DNA of 64,000 nucleotides from Nakamurella sp. A5-74 (GTDB lineage Bacteria > Actinomycetota > Actinomycetes > Mycobacteriales > Nakamurellaceae), in assembly GCF_040438885.1 (NCBI RefSeq), contig NZ_CP159218.1, positions 1,612,001 to 1,676,000 on the forward strand. The letters run 5' to 3'. The translations under genes were made by a program, and so were the position numbers. Shown here in pieces: positions 45,566 to 55,299 of the stretch. Each line of letters begins with the position of its first letter. Position 1 is the stretch's first letter. The notes beneath the pieces are model-generated. The model did no database searches. It was not told where the DNA came from and saw only the letters and a list, made by a program, of their open reading frames with translations.

Positions 45566-46597
45566 ATGAGTGCCGAGGATCGCCGCTTCCAGGTGCTGCG
45601 GGCGATCGTCTCCGACTACGTCGCCACCCAGGAACCGGTGGGTTCCAAGAACATCGTCGAACGTCACCAGCTCGGAGTCTCCTCCGCGACCGTGCGCAGC
45701 GACATGGCAGTGCTGGAGGACGAGGGCTACATCGCGCAGCCGCACACCTCCGCCGGTCGCATCCCGACAGACAAGGGGTACCGGCTCTTCGTCGACCGGC
45801 TCACCCAGGTGAAGCCGCTGTCGGCGGGCGAGCGCCGTGCGATCCAGTCGTTCCTGTCCGAGGCGCTCGATCTCGACGACGTGCTCCGCCGGTCGGCCAG
45901 GCTGCTCGCCCAGCTGACGCAGCAGGTGGCGGTGATCCAGTACCCCACCCTGACCCGCGCAGTCGTCCGGCACGTCGAGCTGGTGGCGCTGGCTCCCCGT
46001 CGGGTGCTGACCGTCGTCATCACCGACACGGGTCGCGTCGAACAGCGGATTCTGGAGAGCAGTGTCGAGGCCACAGCAGAGGAGCTGCGGGAGTTGGCCG
46101 CCGGGGTGGTCGCGCTGGTCGCGGGCAAGAAGGTCGGCGAAGCGGCAGCAGCACTGCGCGCAGCGCACGAGGAGGAGGACGCACACCCGGAGCTCGCATC
46201 CTCGGTGCTCCGCCGCGAGGTGATCGCCGATCTGCTCACCGCTCTGGTGGTGCATCCGGAAGAGCGCCTGGTGCTCTCCGGAACCCCCAACGTCACCCGA
46301 TCGTTCCTCGACCAGCCCTCCATCCGCGGGGTGCTCGAGGCACTGGACGAGCAGGTGACGTTGCTCCAGTTGCTGGCCGTGCTGGAACATCCGGATGCGA
46401 TGCGCGTTTCCATCGGGGAGGAGAACCGGGATGCCAACCTGGTCTCGTCGTCGCTGGTGGCCGGTGGGTACGGCAGCGGGGAGTTCCTGATGGGTGGACT
46501 CGCTGTCGTCGGGCCGACCCGGATGGACTACCCAGGAACCATGGCCACCGTTCGGGCGGTGGCCCAGTACGTCGGCGAGATCCTCGCCGGGCGATGA
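45566..46597 (+). CDS. hrcA: Heat-inducible transcription repressor HrcA
   Basis: Repressor of groE and related chaperone genes through CIRCE. The 343 residues comprise an N-terminal winged helix (residues about 1-75, [22 protein letters not shown] and [18 protein letters not shown]), a GAF-like middle and a C-terminal dimerisation part. AGGAGG lies seven bases before the ATG. A CIRCE element upstream shows autoregulation. dnaJ follows after 82 bp. Confidence 0.95.
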   Translation: MSAEDRRFQVLRAIVSDYVATQEPVGSKNIVERHQLGVSSATVRSDMAVLEDEGYIAQPHTSAGRIPTDKGYRLFVDRLTQVKPLSAGERRAIQSFLSEALDLDDVLRRSARLLAQLTQQVAVIQYPTLTRAVVRHVELVALAPRRVLTVVITDTGRVEQRILESSVEATAEELRELAAGVVALVAGKKVGEAAAALRAAHEEEDAHPELASSVLRREVIADLLTALVVHPEERLVLSGTPNVTRSFLDQPSIRGVLEALDEQVTLLQLLAVLEHPDAMRVSIGEENRDANLVSSSLVAGGYGSGEFLMGGLAVVGPTRMDYPGTMATVRAVAQYVGEILAGR

Positions 46598-46679
46598 CCG
46601 GATGCCCGGCGCGTCGGTCGGGTCCCGGGTGCGGATACAGCAGTAATTTTCGATCGTGACGAATCCAGGAAGGTAATCG

Positions 46680-47846
46680 GTGCAGCAGGTGGCACGGGAC
46701 TACTACGCGCTGCTCGGCGTCCAGAAGGGCGCCGGAGCGGACGAGATCAAGCGGAACTACCGCAAGCTGGCTCGGGAGCTCCACCCGGACGTGAACCCTG
46801 ATGCTGCTGCGCAGCAACGGTTCAAGGACGTCAAGGACGCCTACGAGGTGCTCTCCGACCCGGCCAAGCGACAGATCGTCGATCTCGGCGGCGACCCGTT
46901 GTCGCCCGGCGGGGGCGGGGGTCAGCAGGATCCCTTCGGCGGGATGGGCGGCATGGGTGGTGTCGGTCTCGGCGACATCATGGACGCCTTCTTCGGCGGT
47001 GGCGCCGGACCAGGTCGTGGTCGTGGACCGCGATCCAGGACCCGGCAGGGCGACGACGCGCTGATCGGGGTCGAGCTCACCCTGGAGGAGTGCGCCGCGG
47101 GGGTCGCCAAGGATCTGGTGGTCGACACTGCGACGCTGTGCACCACCTGCCGGGGTACCGGCTGCGCGGAGGGCACCCAGCCCGTCACCTGCGACACCTG
47201 CGATGGGGCCGGTGAGATCCAGCAGATACAGCGTTCACTGCTCGGCCAGGTCGTCACCTCCCGTCCGTGCCCGGTCTGTCGCGGGTTCGGTGAGGTCATC
47301 CCGGAACCGTGCCGGCAGTGCCAGGGCGATGGTCGGGTGCGCTCCCGCCGGACGGTGCGGACCGTCATCCCCGCCGGCGTCGGCGACGGGGTGCGGGTCC
47401 GGATGGCCGGTCAGGGCGAGGTCGGCCCCGGCGGCGGCGCTCCCGGCGACCTGTACGTCGAGATCCACGAGATCGCCCACGAACTGTTCACCCGGGACGG
47501 CATCGACCTGCACTGCACGGTGCACGTGCCGATGACGACCGCGGCGCTCGGCAGCTCGATGAAGCTGCACACCCTGGATTCCGAGCACGATCTGGACATC
47601 CAGCCGGGCACCCAGTCCGGGACCGTGACCACCCTGCGGGGACTCGGCATGCCGCGCCTGCGTGGTTCTGGCAACGGCAACCTGATGGTGCACATCGACG
47701 TGGTCACGCCGACCAGGCCCGATCAGCGTCAGACCGAACTGCTGCGGGAACTGGCCAAACTCCGGGGTGAGGAACAGCCGGAGCTGGCCAGCCGCGGGTC
47801 CAGCAGCCTGTTCTCCCGGCTCCGGGACTCCTTCGTGGGTCGCTGA
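46680..47846 (+). CDS. dnaJ: Chaperone DnaJ (DnaJ2 type)
   Basis: Hsp40 co-chaperone for DnaK. The J domain with HPD (LHPDVNP) lies at about residues 5-70. A Gly-rich linker follows, then four CxxCxGxG-type zinc motifs at about 143-225 ([32 protein letters not shown]) and two C-terminal beta domains. The GTG at 46680 follows AAGG by six bases; a GTG three codons on is an alternative. This hrcA-linked copy corresponds to DnaJ2 of actinobacteria; the DnaK-operon copy is outside the window. Its stop codon begins a 17-bp repeat array. Confidence 0.94.
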   Translation: MQQVARDYYALLGVQKGAGADEIKRNYRKLARELHPDVNPDAAAQQRFKDVKDAYEVLSDPAKRQIVDLGGDPLSPGGGGGQQDPFGGMGGMGGVGLGDIMDAFFGGGAGPGRGRGPRSRTRQGDDALIGVELTLEECAAGVAKDLVVDTATLCTTCRGTGCAEGTQPVTCDTCDGAGEIQQIQRSLLGQVVTSRPCPVCRGFGEVIPEPCRQCQGDGRVRSRRTVRTVIPAGVGDGVRVRMAGQGEVGPGGGAPGDLYVEIHEIAHELFTRDGIDLHCTVHVPMTTAALGSSMKLHTLDSEHDLDIQPGTQSGTVTTLRGLGMPRLRGSGNGNLMVHIDVVTPTRPDQRQTELLRELAKLRGEEQPELASRGSSSLFSRLRDSFVGR

Positions 47847-47979
47847 TGGTGGTCGGACACTGATGGTGGTCGAACACTGATGGTGGTCGGACACTGATGG
47901 TGGTCGGACACTGATGGCGGTCGGACACTGATGGCGGGCAACGCCTGATGGCTGGCGAGGCCTGATGGCCGGCGAGGCC
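47844..47979 (+). repeat. 17-bp tandem array joining the dnaJ stop to the rsmE start
   Basis: Eight head-to-tail 17-bp units begin at 47844, 47861, 47878, 47895, 47912, 47929, 47946 and 47963. Units 1-5 read TGATGGTGGTCGGACAC or differ by one base; units 6-8 drift toward TGATGGCCGGCGAGGCC. Every unit starts TGATGG. The first TGA is the dnaJ stop and the last ATG is the rsmE start, so the array fills the whole gap and both coding ends. Unit 7 duplicates the first codons of rsmE and then hits a stop. Because 17 is not a multiple of three, successive ATGs fall in different frames. Confidence 0.9.
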
Positions 47980-48705
47980 TGGTACCTGCTGGAGCAGCCG
48001 CCGGTGGTCGGGGAGCTGCTGTTGGACGGCGCGGAAGGACGGCACGCCGCGACCGTCCGGCGGACCAGGGTGGGCGAGCGGATCGTGCTGACGGACGGTG
48101 CCGGCGCGGTGGGATCCGGCGTGGTGCTGTCGGTCGAGAAGTCGTCGCTGGTGGCCCGGGTGGACGAGGTTCGTGCCGAACCCCGGCCGGCGGTCACGGT
48201 CACCGTCGTGCAGGCGCTGCCGAAGGGGGAGCGCAGTGATCTGGTGGTCGAGTTGCTCACCGAGGCCGGCGTCGATGCCGTGGTGCCCTGGCAGGCAGCG
48301 CGCTGCGTGGCCCGGTGGGAAGGTCCCAAAGCCGCCAAGGGGGTCGCCAAGTGGCGGACCATCGCCCGCGAGTCGGCGAAACAGGCCAGGCGGCCGTGGA
48401 TTCCGGCGGTGGCCGAGCTGGCGGACACCGCCGAGGTGGTGCGGCTGATCGCCGCCGCGGATCTCGCGCTGGTGCTGCACGAAGCCGCAGACGCGCCCGG
48501 TGCGGCCCTCACCGACGTCGACTGGCCCGTCGCAGCGGAGGTGGTGCTGGTCGTCGGGCCGGAGGGAGGCGTTGCGCCGCAGGAGATCGAACGGTTCACC
48601 GCTGCCGGTGCGCGTACCGTCCGGCTCGGTCCGCAGGTGTTGCGCACGTCGACGGCAGGAGCGGTCGCGCTGGGTGCACTGGGAGTGCTGGCCCGGCGCT
48701 GGTGA
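47965..48705 (+). CDS. rsmE: 16S rRNA (uracil-1498-N3) methyltransferase
   Basis: SPOUT-fold methyltransferase for m3U1498 of 16S rRNA. The 246 residues comprise an N-terminal PUA-like domain (about 1-75) and a C-terminal knotted SAM domain with VVLVVGPEGGVAPQEIE and VRLGPQVLRTSTAGAVAL. It follows dnaJ as in other actinobacteria. The start ATG at 47965 is inside the last unit of a 17-bp array, and no classical ribosome binding site is visible, so initiation may depend on coupling to upstream TGATG sites. Confidence 0.94.
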   Translation: MAGEAWYLLEQPPVVGELLLDGAEGRHAATVRRTRVGERIVLTDGAGAVGSGVVLSVEKSSLVARVDEVRAEPRPAVTVTVVQALPKGERSDLVVELLTEAGVDAVVPWQAARCVARWEGPKAAKGVAKWRTIARESAKQARRPWIPAVAELADTAEVVRLIAAADLALVLHEAADAPGAALTDVDWPVAAEVVLVVGPEGGVAPQEIERFTAAGARTVRLGPQVLRTSTAGAVALGALGVLARRW

Positions 48706-48721
48706 TGCACCCGGGTGCATC
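48704..48721. terminator. Bidirectional palindrome after rsmE
   Basis: GATGCACCCGGGTGCATC is a perfect 18-bp palindrome directly at the rsmE stop and nine bases short of the convergent transporter stop. As RNA it forms a 7-bp stem with a CCGG loop on either strand. Confidence 0.55.
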
Positions 48722-48729
48722 GCGTCCGC

Positions 48730-50298
48730 TCAGCCGAACAGCTTGGCAGCCGTGATCGCCGTCTGGACTACCCCGTAGACGAGCATCGCGATCACCAGGC
48801 CCCAAGAGAAGATCACCCGCGCCGAGGAGGCCGAGCCGCCGGACGGCGTGTCCGTCGCGGCAACGGAATCGGAACCAGCCGCAGGCGCACGCTTCGGCTG
48901 CCTGTCGGCGTTCTTCGGGGCGGCCGCGGTCGCCTCGTGGAATCTAGCTGCCACGGGGCGGATCAGCAGGTTGGCGACGAAGCCGACCGCAAGAATCCCG
49001 ATCATCGTGAACAGCGCGGGGCGGTAGGCCGCCGCCGTCAGCGTTCCCGGCTTGCCCTGCGCGTCCAGGAAGCTGTTGATGATCAGCGGACCGGCCACCC
49101 CCGCCAGGGACCACGCGGTGAGCAGCCGACCGTGGATGGCGCCGACCTGGAAGACGCCGAAGAGGTCGCGCAGGTACGCCGGAGCAGTCGCGAAGCCGCC
49201 ACCGTAGAACGACAGGATGAGAGCCGCGATCAGCACGAACAGGGCCGTCGCCGTGTTGCCGGCCAGCGCGAGCAGCACATAGAGCACGATGCCGCCACCC
49301 AGGTACAGCAGGTAGATCGGCTTGCGGCCGATCCGGTCGGACGCGCTGGACCAGAGGAACCGACCGGCCATGTTGAACAGCGACAGGACTCCCACGAAGC
49401 CACCGGCGGCGGCCGCCGCCACGCTGGAGGTGCTGCCGATCCCGGAGCGGAAGAAGTCCTGGATCATCGGGCTCGCCTGCTCCAGGATGCCGATCCCGGC
49501 GGTCACGTTGCAGAACAGCACCACCCACAACAGCCAGAACTGCGGGGTGCGAATGGCGTTCGCCGCCGACACGTTGTCCGTCGTCACGAGCGCCTTGGTC
49601 TTCACCGTCGCCGGGTCGAACCCTGCCGGCTTCCAGTCGTCCGCCGGGACCCGGATGTTCCAGACACCGACCATCATGATGAGGAAGTAGATGATGCCGA
49701 GGGTGATGAACAGGCTGGTCAGGGCGCCGCCATCGGCAGTCGAGGTCGAGTCGGCCGAGTGGTAGCTCGAGTCGAAGAACGACAGCAGTTGCCGTTGCGC
49801 TGGGCTGGCGAACAGTGCGCCGCCACCGAAGCCCATGATGGCCATGCCGGTGGCAAGGCCCGGCCGGTCCGGGAACCACTTGATCAGCGTCGAGACCGGT
49901 GAGATGTAGCCGATGCCCAGACCGATGCCGCCGATCACCCCGTAACCCAGGTACACCAGCCACAGTTGGGTGGTGGCAATGCCGAGGGCTGCCACTCCGA
50001 ATCCGACCGCCCAGAAGCAGGCGCTGGCGAACATCGCCTTGCGCGGCCCGCTGCGCTCCACCCAGGTGCCGCCGATTGCGGCAGAGAGCCCGAGCATGAC
50101 GATCGCGATGGAGAAGATGATGCCGATGGCGGTCTGGGTGGTACCGAAGTCCTTGATCAGCGAGGTCTTGTAGACGCTGGTGGCGTAGACCTGCCCGATA
50201 CAGAGATGGACGGCCAGCGCCGCGGGGGGGATCAGCCACCGGTTGTATCCCGGCGGAGCGATGGTGTTGTTGCGATCGAGCACTGCCCATGACGCCAT
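48730..50298 (-). CDS. OFA-type MFS transporter (oxalate/formate antiporter family)
   Basis: Major facilitator of 522 residues with twelve to thirteen membrane helices. WLIPPAALAVHLCIGQVYATSVY, the GTWVERSGPRK loop and GYGVIGGIGLGIGYISPVSTLIKWFPDRPG match the oxalate/formate:H+ antiporter branch. An extra loop between helices 6 and 7 and a C-terminal soluble stretch with one more helix are seen. The ATG at 50298 follows AGGAG by seven bases. No oxalate or formate genes are nearby, so the substrate is open (monocarboxylates are common in this branch). Its leader contains a 13-bp repeat array. Confidence 0.88.
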   Translation of the reverse strand: MASWAVLDRNNTIAPPGYNRWLIPPAALAVHLCIGQVYATSVYKTSLIKDFGTTQTAIGIIFSIAIVMLGLSAAIGGTWVERSGPRKAMFASACFWAVGFGVAALGIATTQLWLVYLGYGVIGGIGLGIGYISPVSTLIKWFPDRPGLATGMAIMGFGGGALFASPAQRQLLSFFDSSYHSADSTSTADGGALTSLFITLGIIYFLIMMVGVWNIRVPADDWKPAGFDPATVKTKALVTTDNVSAANAIRTPQFWLLWVVLFCNVTAGIGILEQASPMIQDFFRSGIGSTSSVAAAAAGGFVGVLSLFNMAGRFLWSSASDRIGRKPIYLLYLGGGIVLYVLLALAGNTATALFVLIAALILSFYGGGFATAPAYLRDLFGVFQVGAIHGRLLTAWSLAGVAGPLIINSFLDAQGKPGTLTAAAYRPALFTMIGILAVGFVANLLIRPVAARFHEATAAAPKNADRQPKRAPAAGSDSVAATDTPSGGSASSARVIFSWGLVIAMLVYGVVQTAITAAKLFG

Positions 50299-50320
50299 CG
50301 GGATCTCCTGGTGCTGTCGG

Positions 50321-50397
50321 CGACGAATTCTCCGCGACGGTCGTCCGCAACGGTTCTCGGCAACGGTTCTCCGCAACGGTTCTCCGCAAGGACGGGG
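50321..50397. repeat. 13-bp tandem array in the transporter leader
   Basis: Units at 50333, 50346, 50359 and 50372 read CGCAACGGTTCTC or close variants, with a decayed unit at each side. On the transporter strand each contains the small palindrome CCG-TTG-CGG. The array lies 23-100 bp upstream of the transporter start, in the gap (50299-50509) shared with the divergent HIT gene. It could be a multi-site operator or a slipped-strand repeat. Confidence 0.8.
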
Positions 50398-50495
50398 AAC
50401 GAATCGCGCAAGCTTGGCACACTGCAGAGCCGGGTGAGGAAGACCTGTTCCGAGATGGCGGGTTTGTCCGGACCGCGCGCCGGCAGCGGTCCCCA

Positions 50496-50501
50496 TAGAC
50501 T
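50496..50501 (+). promoter_or_regulatory. -10 box of the HIT gene (leaderless)
   Basis: TAGACT ends eight bases before the ATG at 50510, consistent with transcription starting at the start codon. Confidence 0.5.
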
Positions 50502-50509
50502 CGGCTGTC

Positions 50510-50866
50510 ATGAGTGATGCCACCACCTCGTGCCTGTTCTGCCGGATCGTCGCAGGGGAGGTCCCGGCCGACGTCGTCCGGCGCGATGATCGGACCGTGG
50601 CGTTCCGCGACGTCACCCCGAAGGCACCGACGCACATCCTGGTGGTCCCGATCGAGCACACCGAGAACGCCGCGGCGACGGCCGCCGCCGACCCCACGCT
50701 GGTCGGTGCGCTGGTCCTCGCTGCCGCCGAGGTCGCTGCGGGTGAGGGCATCGCCGACTCGGGATACCGGCTGGTCCTGAACACCGGAGCGGATGCCGGC
50801 CAGACGGTGTTCCACACCCATCTGCATCTGCTCGGGGGCGAGCCGCAGGGCTGGCCGATCGGCTGA
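50510..50866 (+). CDS. HIT domain protein (HINT-like nucleotide hydrolase)
   Basis: Histidine-triad protein of 118 residues. The N-terminal CLFCRIVAGEVPA (two cysteines, possible zinc ligand pair) and the triad HTHLHLLGG at about residues 101-109 identify the PKCI/HINT group, which hydrolyses adenosine phosphoramidates. It lies upstream of phoH as in other actinobacteria. TAGACT eight bases before the ATG gives a leaderless start. Confidence 0.92.
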   Translation: MSDATTSCLFCRIVAGEVPADVVRRDDRTVAFRDVTPKAPTHILVVPIEHTENAAATAAADPTLVGALVLAAAEVAAGEGIADSGYRLVLNTGADAGQTVFHTHLHLLGGEPQGWPIG

Positions 50867-50947
50867 GCGGTCCCGAGGTCGATCGGCGCGATCGGCTCGT
50901 AGATCCTGCCCGACGATTGCGGGCGGATCGCACTTGGGCGCCGTCGG

Positions 50948-50953
50948 TAGACT
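50948..50953 (+). promoter_or_regulatory. Possible -10 box upstream of phoH
   Basis: TAGACT sits 99 bp before the phoH GTG in the 186-bp gap after the HIT gene. No -35 at the right distance was found, so this is a weak call. Confidence 0.25.
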
Positions 50954-51052
50954 GGAGGTTCGCGGCCCACGATCTCCCGGACGAGCAGGACTCGTCGGTC
51001 CAGGCCGCAGCGATGCCCTGACAGATGGGCGGAGAGCAGGCGTGAAGTCCCG

Positions 51053-52258
51053 GTGCCGGACACCCCATCGACGGCGGCAGGTCGCGGTCAGGGCCGCGAG
51101 CGGTCGCGTCAGCAGTCAGATCCGGCACCGACCCGGCAGCGCCGTGGGTCCGGCGGTCAGGACCCGTTCGTGCAGGCAGTGACCCAGGGCGTCGCCGCTC
51201 AGCCCGGCGATCCGATCGCCCGCAGCTCGGTGGTGGTGCCGGACGGTACCTCGATGGTCGGCCTGCTCGGGGTCGGTGACCACGTCCTGCGCACCCTCGA
51301 GGACCGACTGACCGCGGACGTGCACGTCCGCGGCAACCGGTTCACCCTCACCGGCAGCCAGAGCGACGTCACCTTCGCCGAACAGGTGGTGCGCGAGCTG
51401 ATGACCCTGCAGGCTTCCGGTTCCCAGGTCTCCGACGACGCGGTCGACAGCACGATCGCGATGCTCGGCGCACCGGCGCTCGACCGCAAGGAGGGTGAGA
51501 GCCCGAGCGAGGTGCTCGGCTTCAACATCGTCTCCCGACGCGGCCGGGTGATCCGCCCGAAGACGTTGAACCAGAAGCGATATGTCGACGCGATCGACGA
51601 GCACACCGTGGTCTTCGGGATCGGCCCCGCCGGTACCGGCAAGACATATCTGGCGATGGCCAAGGCGGTGCAGGCTCTGCAGGCCAAGCAGGTCAGCCGG
51701 ATCATCCTCACCCGCCCCGCCGTCGAGGCGGGGGAGCGGCTCGGCTATCTGCCCGGCACGCTCAACGAGAAGATCGACCCCTACCTGCGGCCGCTGTACG
51801 ACGCGCTGCACGACATGCTCGACCCGGACTCCATCCCGCGGTTGATGGCGGCCGGAACGATCGAGGTCGCGCCGCTGGCGTACATGCGCGGGCGGACGCT
51901 CAACGAGGCCTTCATCATCCTCGACGAGGCGCAGAACACCACGCCCGAGCAGATGAAGATGTTCCTCACCCGCCTCGGGTTCGGGTCCAAGATGGTCGTC
52001 ACCGGGGACGTCACCCAGATCGACCTGCCCGGCGGGCAGCTGTCCGGTCTGCGGGTGGTCCGCAACATCCTCGCCGACCTCGACGACGTCGCCTTTCCTC
52101 TCCTGACCAGCGCCGACGTGGTCCGTCACCGACTGGTCGGCGCGATCGTGGAAGCCTACGAGCGGTGGGGGGACGAACACGACGACCCGGCCGCCGACCA
52201 CCAGGACCGCGGACGGTTCGCCGGTGGCCGCACCCGCAGCGATCGCGGTGGCGGATGA
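51053..52258 (+). CDS. phoH: PhoH family ATPase
   Basis: PhoH-like ATPase of 401 residues, linked in the family to RNA metabolism. An unconserved basic N-terminus (about 1-45) and a KH-like region (about 60-130) precede the ATPase domain. Walker [12 protein letters not shown] lies near residue 190 and Walker [15 protein letters not shown] near 285. The GTG start at 51053 is the first in frame. It ends in an ATGA overlap with ybeY; the phoH-ybeY-CBS-era order is conserved. Confidence 0.92.
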   Translation: MPDTPSTAAGRGQGRERSRQQSDPAPTRQRRGSGGQDPFVQAVTQGVAAQPGDPIARSSVVVPDGTSMVGLLGVGDHVLRTLEDRLTADVHVRGNRFTLTGSQSDVTFAEQVVRELMTLQASGSQVSDDAVDSTIAMLGAPALDRKEGESPSEVLGFNIVSRRGRVIRPKTLNQKRYVDAIDEHTVVFGIGPAGTGKTYLAMAKAVQALQAKQVSRIILTRPAVEAGERLGYLPGTLNEKIDPYLRPLYDALHDMLDPDSIPRLMAAGTIEVAPLAYMRGRTLNEAFIILDEAQNTTPEQMKMFLTRLGFGSKMVVTGDVTQIDLPGGQLSGLRVVRNILADLDDVAFPLLTSADVVRHRLVGAIVEAYERWGDEHDDPAADHQDRGRFAGGRTRSDRGGG

Positions 52259-52740
52259 GCATCGAGGTGGCCAACGAATCCGGAATCGGTGTCGACGAGC
52301 TGGCGCTGATCTCGGTGGCCCGCTTCGCCCTGGACCGGATGGACATCCACCCGCAAGCCGAACTGAGCTTGCTGCTGGTCGACGTCGAGGCGATGACGGA
52401 GCTGCACATCCAGTGGATGGACGAGCCGGGTCCGACCGACGTCATGAGCTTCCCGATGGACGAGCTCGACACCGCCAGGACCCCCGATCCCGAGGCGCCC
52501 GGCCCGGCCCTGCTCGGGGATGTCGTGCTGTGCCCCGCGGTGGCTGCCGAGCAGGCGGAGCAAGCCGGCCACGCGCTGGACGACGAGCTGCACCTGCTGA
52601 CCGTGCACGGCGTGCTGCACCTGCTGGGATACGACCACGTCGAACCGGACGAGGAACGCGAGATGTTCCGGCTGCAGAACGAACTGCTGGACGCCTGGCG
52701 CGAGTTGGCTCCGTCCGCCCGAACCGTCTCCGAGGGGTAA
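52255..52740 (+). CDS. ybeY: Endoribonuclease YbeY
   Basis: Zinc-dependent endoribonuclease in 16S rRNA 3' maturation and ribosome quality control. The 161 residues end in the metal motif [11 protein letters not shown] at about residues 118-128, with the conserved [10 protein letters not shown] in the middle. The ATG shares ATGA with the phoH stop; a longer frame upstream is inside phoH and is not conserved. Confidence 0.94.
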   Translation: MSIEVANESGIGVDELALISVARFALDRMDIHPQAELSLLLVDVEAMTELHIQWMDEPGPTDVMSFPMDELDTARTPDPEAPGPALLGDVVLCPAVAAEQAEQAGHALDDELHLLTVHGVLHLLGYDHVEPDEEREMFRLQNELLDAWRELAPSARTVSEG

Positions 52741-52749
52741 CTGCGCCCC

Positions 52750-54345
52750 GTGGACGCACTCGACATCGTCTTGCTGGTCATCGCCGGTCTGCTCGTCCCG
52801 TTCGCCGGCCTGATGGCCGCGGCGGACGCGGCCATCATCATGGTCTCACCGGCGCGGGTCGAGGAAGCCATGCGGGAAGGCCGGCGCGGCGCGGCGTCAC
52901 TGCGCCGGATCGTCGCCGACAAACCCCGCTACACCAACCTGTTGCTGCTGCTCCGGGTCGGCAGCGAGTGCGCCGCGACCGTCCTGGTGGCCGCAGTCGC
53001 CCTGTCCACCTGGGGATTCCGGTTCTGGGTGCTGCTGATGGTGGTCGGGGTGATGATCGTCGTCACCTACGTGGTGATCGGCGTGCTGCCCAGGACGATC
53101 GGCCGGCAGCACCCGTCCGGCGTCGGCTTCTTCATGGCCGGAACCGTGGCGGGACTGGGACGTTTCCTGTCGCCGATCGCCTCGTTGCTGATCCTGATCG
53201 GCAACGCCATCACCCCCGGCCGAGGCTTCCGCGAGGGCCCGTTCTCCTCCGAGATCGAGCTCCGGGAACTCGTCGACATGGCCCAGGTGCACGGCGTGGT
53301 GGAGGAATCCGAGCGGGAGATGCTGCACTCCGTGTTCCAGCTAGGTGACACGATCGCCCGCGAAGTGATGGTGCCGCGGACCGAGGTGGTCTGGATCGAG
53401 CGCCAGAAGTCCATGCGGCAGGCACTGCAGCTCGCGTCCAGGTCGGGCCTGTCACGGATCCCGGTCGTCGGTGACGACGTGGACGACATCACCGGCGTCA
53501 TCTACATCAAGGACCTGGTCGCCAGGACGCTCGTCGTCGAACCGGGCAGCGCCGGCCCCGAGGTGGGTGAGCTGGTCCGAGCTCCCTTCTTCGTCCCCGA
53601 TTCGAAGCCGATCCCCGATCTGCTCGCCGAGATGCAGCGCACCCGGACACACTTCGCGGTGGTCGTCGACGAGTACGGCGGCACCGCGGGCATCGTGACC
53701 ATCGAGGACATCCTCGAGGAGATCGTCGGGGAGATCACCGACGAGTACGACGTCGAGTCACCGGAATTGATCGAAGTGCTGGGCGACGGGCGGTTCCGGG
53801 TCTCGACACGCGTGCTGGTGGAGGATCTCGGAGAGTTGTTCGACGTGTCGCTGCCCGCGGAGGACGTCGAGACGGTGGGTGGCCTGTTCGCCCAGCTGCT
53901 CGGTCGCGTTCCGTTGCCGATGTCGGAGGCGGAGATCAACGGTCTGCACCTGCTCGGAGAACCCGGTGTCGATCGGCGCGGCCGACCCAGGGTGATGACG
54001 TTGATCATCAGCCGCATCCAGGATCCCGCCATGCGCAGCGACCGGGACGACGGGCATCCGTCAGCCACCGCGGTGCCGCTCGACGACAGCGCCGACGACG
54101 GCGGGTCCAGCCGGGACGACGGCGGCAGCACCGGCGCGGAGAAGTCCGCGAAGGCGGACAAGCCCGAGCGGCCCAAGGGTAAGAACAAGCCCAAGAACAA
54201 GACCAAGAACGGCAAGGCGCCCAAGGCCGAACTGATCGCCGAGAGCGACACCGACTCCGATGGTGCGAATTCGACCGCGGTCGAGCCGCAGCACACCGAG
54301 CCGCCACAGGCCGAGCAGCACCCGACGCGGAGAGCAGAGCGATGA
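52750..54345 (+). CDS. CNNM/CorC family protein (DUF21 and CBS domains)
   Basis: Membrane protein of 531 residues: a DUF21/CNNM transmembrane domain (about 1-190), two CBS domains (about 210-330, VMVPRTEVVWIE and VVDEYGGTAGIVTIEDILEEIVGEI) and a CorC_HlyC domain (about 345-425). Such proteins are linked to magnesium or cobalt efflux, or are called hemolysin C-like. A Lys/Asn/Glu-rich tail of about 100 residues is unusual and probably cytoplasmic. The GTG start lies nine bases after ybeY. The end overlaps era by four bases. Confidence 0.92.
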   Translation: MDALDIVLLVIAGLLVPFAGLMAAADAAIIMVSPARVEEAMREGRRGAASLRRIVADKPRYTNLLLLLRVGSECAATVLVAAVALSTWGFRFWVLLMVVGVMIVVTYVVIGVLPRTIGRQHPSGVGFFMAGTVAGLGRFLSPIASLLILIGNAITPGRGFREGPFSSEIELRELVDMAQVHGVVEESEREMLHSVFQLGDTIAREVMVPRTEVVWIERQKSMRQALQLASRSGLSRIPVVGDDVDDITGVIYIKDLVARTLVVEPGSAGPEVGELVRAPFFVPDSKPIPDLLAEMQRTRTHFAVVVDEYGGTAGIVTIEDILEEIVGEITDEYDVESPELIEVLGDGRFRVSTRVLVEDLGELFDVSLPAEDVETVGGLFAQLLGRVPLPMSEAEINGLHLLGEPGVDRRGRPRVMTLIISRIQDPAMRSDRDDGHPSATAVPLDDSADDGGSSRDDGGSTGAEKSAKADKPERPKGKNKPKNKTKNGKAPKAELIAESDTDSDGANSTAVEPQHTEPPQAEQHPTRRAER

Positions 54346-55274
54346 GCACCGACGACACCACCCGATCCACACCGGGGCCGCACCGGTCGGGCTTCGCCTG
54401 CTTCGTCGGGCGCCCCAATGCCGGCAAGTCCACCCTGATGAATGCCATGGTGGGCACCAAGATCGCCATCACCTCGGACAAGCCGCAGACCACTCGTCGC
54501 GCCATCCGCGGCATCGTCACCCAGGAGTCCGGTCAGCTGGTGGTGGTCGACACCCCCGGGCTGCACAAGCCCAGGACGCTGCTTGGCGAGCGGCTGGGCG
54601 ACATCGTCCGCTCGACGTTCAGCGACGTGGACGTGATCGGTCTGTGCATCCCGGCGGACGAGCGGATCGGGCCGGGCGATCGGCACATCGTGTCCGAGCT
54701 GGCGGACCTGGCACCTCGTACCCCTGTCGTCGGGATCGTCACCAAGACCGACAAGGTCAGCCCCGACCAGGTGGCAGCCCAGTTGTTGGCGTTGTCGCAG
54801 GTACGGGACTTCGCCGACCTCATCCCGGTGTCCGCCACGTCGGGATTCCAGGTCGACCAGCTGACCGACGTGCTGCTCGCACACCTGCCCACCGGTCCGC
54901 GGCTCTACGTGGACGGCGAGGTGACGGACGAGCCGATCGAGATCAGGGTTGCCGAGCTGGTGCGGGAGGCCGCGTTGGAGGGTGTGCGTGACGAGCTGCC
55001 GCACTCGATCGCCGCCGCCGTCGACGAGATCATCCCGCGGGAGGGGCGTGACGACCTCGTTGACATCTACGTCACGTTGTTCGTCGAGCGGGACTCGCAG
55101 AAGCCGATCATCCTGGGTCCCAAGGGATCTCGGCTGGCAGGAATCGGCCGGCGGGCCAGAGTGGGGATCGAACCGCTGATCGGCTGCCAGGTCTATCTCG
55201 CGGTGCACGTGACCGTCGCCAAGGACTGGCAGCGGGACCCCAAGCAGCTGCGCAAGCTGGGATTCGACCGCTGA
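54342..55274 (+). CDS. era: GTPase Era
   Basis: Ribosome assembly GTPase that binds the 3' end of 16S rRNA. The 310 residues have G1 GRPNAGKST (23-31), the TTRR switch, DTPGLHKP, TKTD and SATSG, then a KH domain (about 215-295) with VERDSQKPIILGPKGSRL split over its GxxG loop. The ATG shares ATGA with the preceding stop. It ends the phoH-ybeY-CBS-era block. Confidence 0.96.
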   Translation: MSTDDTTRSTPGPHRSGFACFVGRPNAGKSTLMNAMVGTKIAITSDKPQTTRRAIRGIVTQESGQLVVVDTPGLHKPRTLLGERLGDIVRSTFSDVDVIGLCIPADERIGPGDRHIVSELADLAPRTPVVGIVTKTDKVSPDQVAAQLLALSQVRDFADLIPVSATSGFQVDQLTDVLLAHLPTGPRLYVDGEVTDEPIEIRVAELVREAALEGVRDELPHSIAAAVDEIIPREGRDDLVDIYVTLFVERDSQKPIILGPKGSRLAGIGRRARVGIEPLIGCQVYLAVHVTVAKDWQRDPKQLRKLGFDR

Positions 55275-55299
55275 CAGTGTGTGCTTGATCCTGCACGGT

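Noticed and set aside
47844..47979. A leader peptide or extended DnaJ encoded across the 17-bp array
   Set aside because: Each unit brings a TGA in a cycling frame, so no frame stays open for more than a few codons.
50948..50953. A leaderless promoter for phoH
   Set aside because: The TAGACT box is 99 bp from the start codon and lacks a properly spaced -35, so only a weak promoter call was kept.
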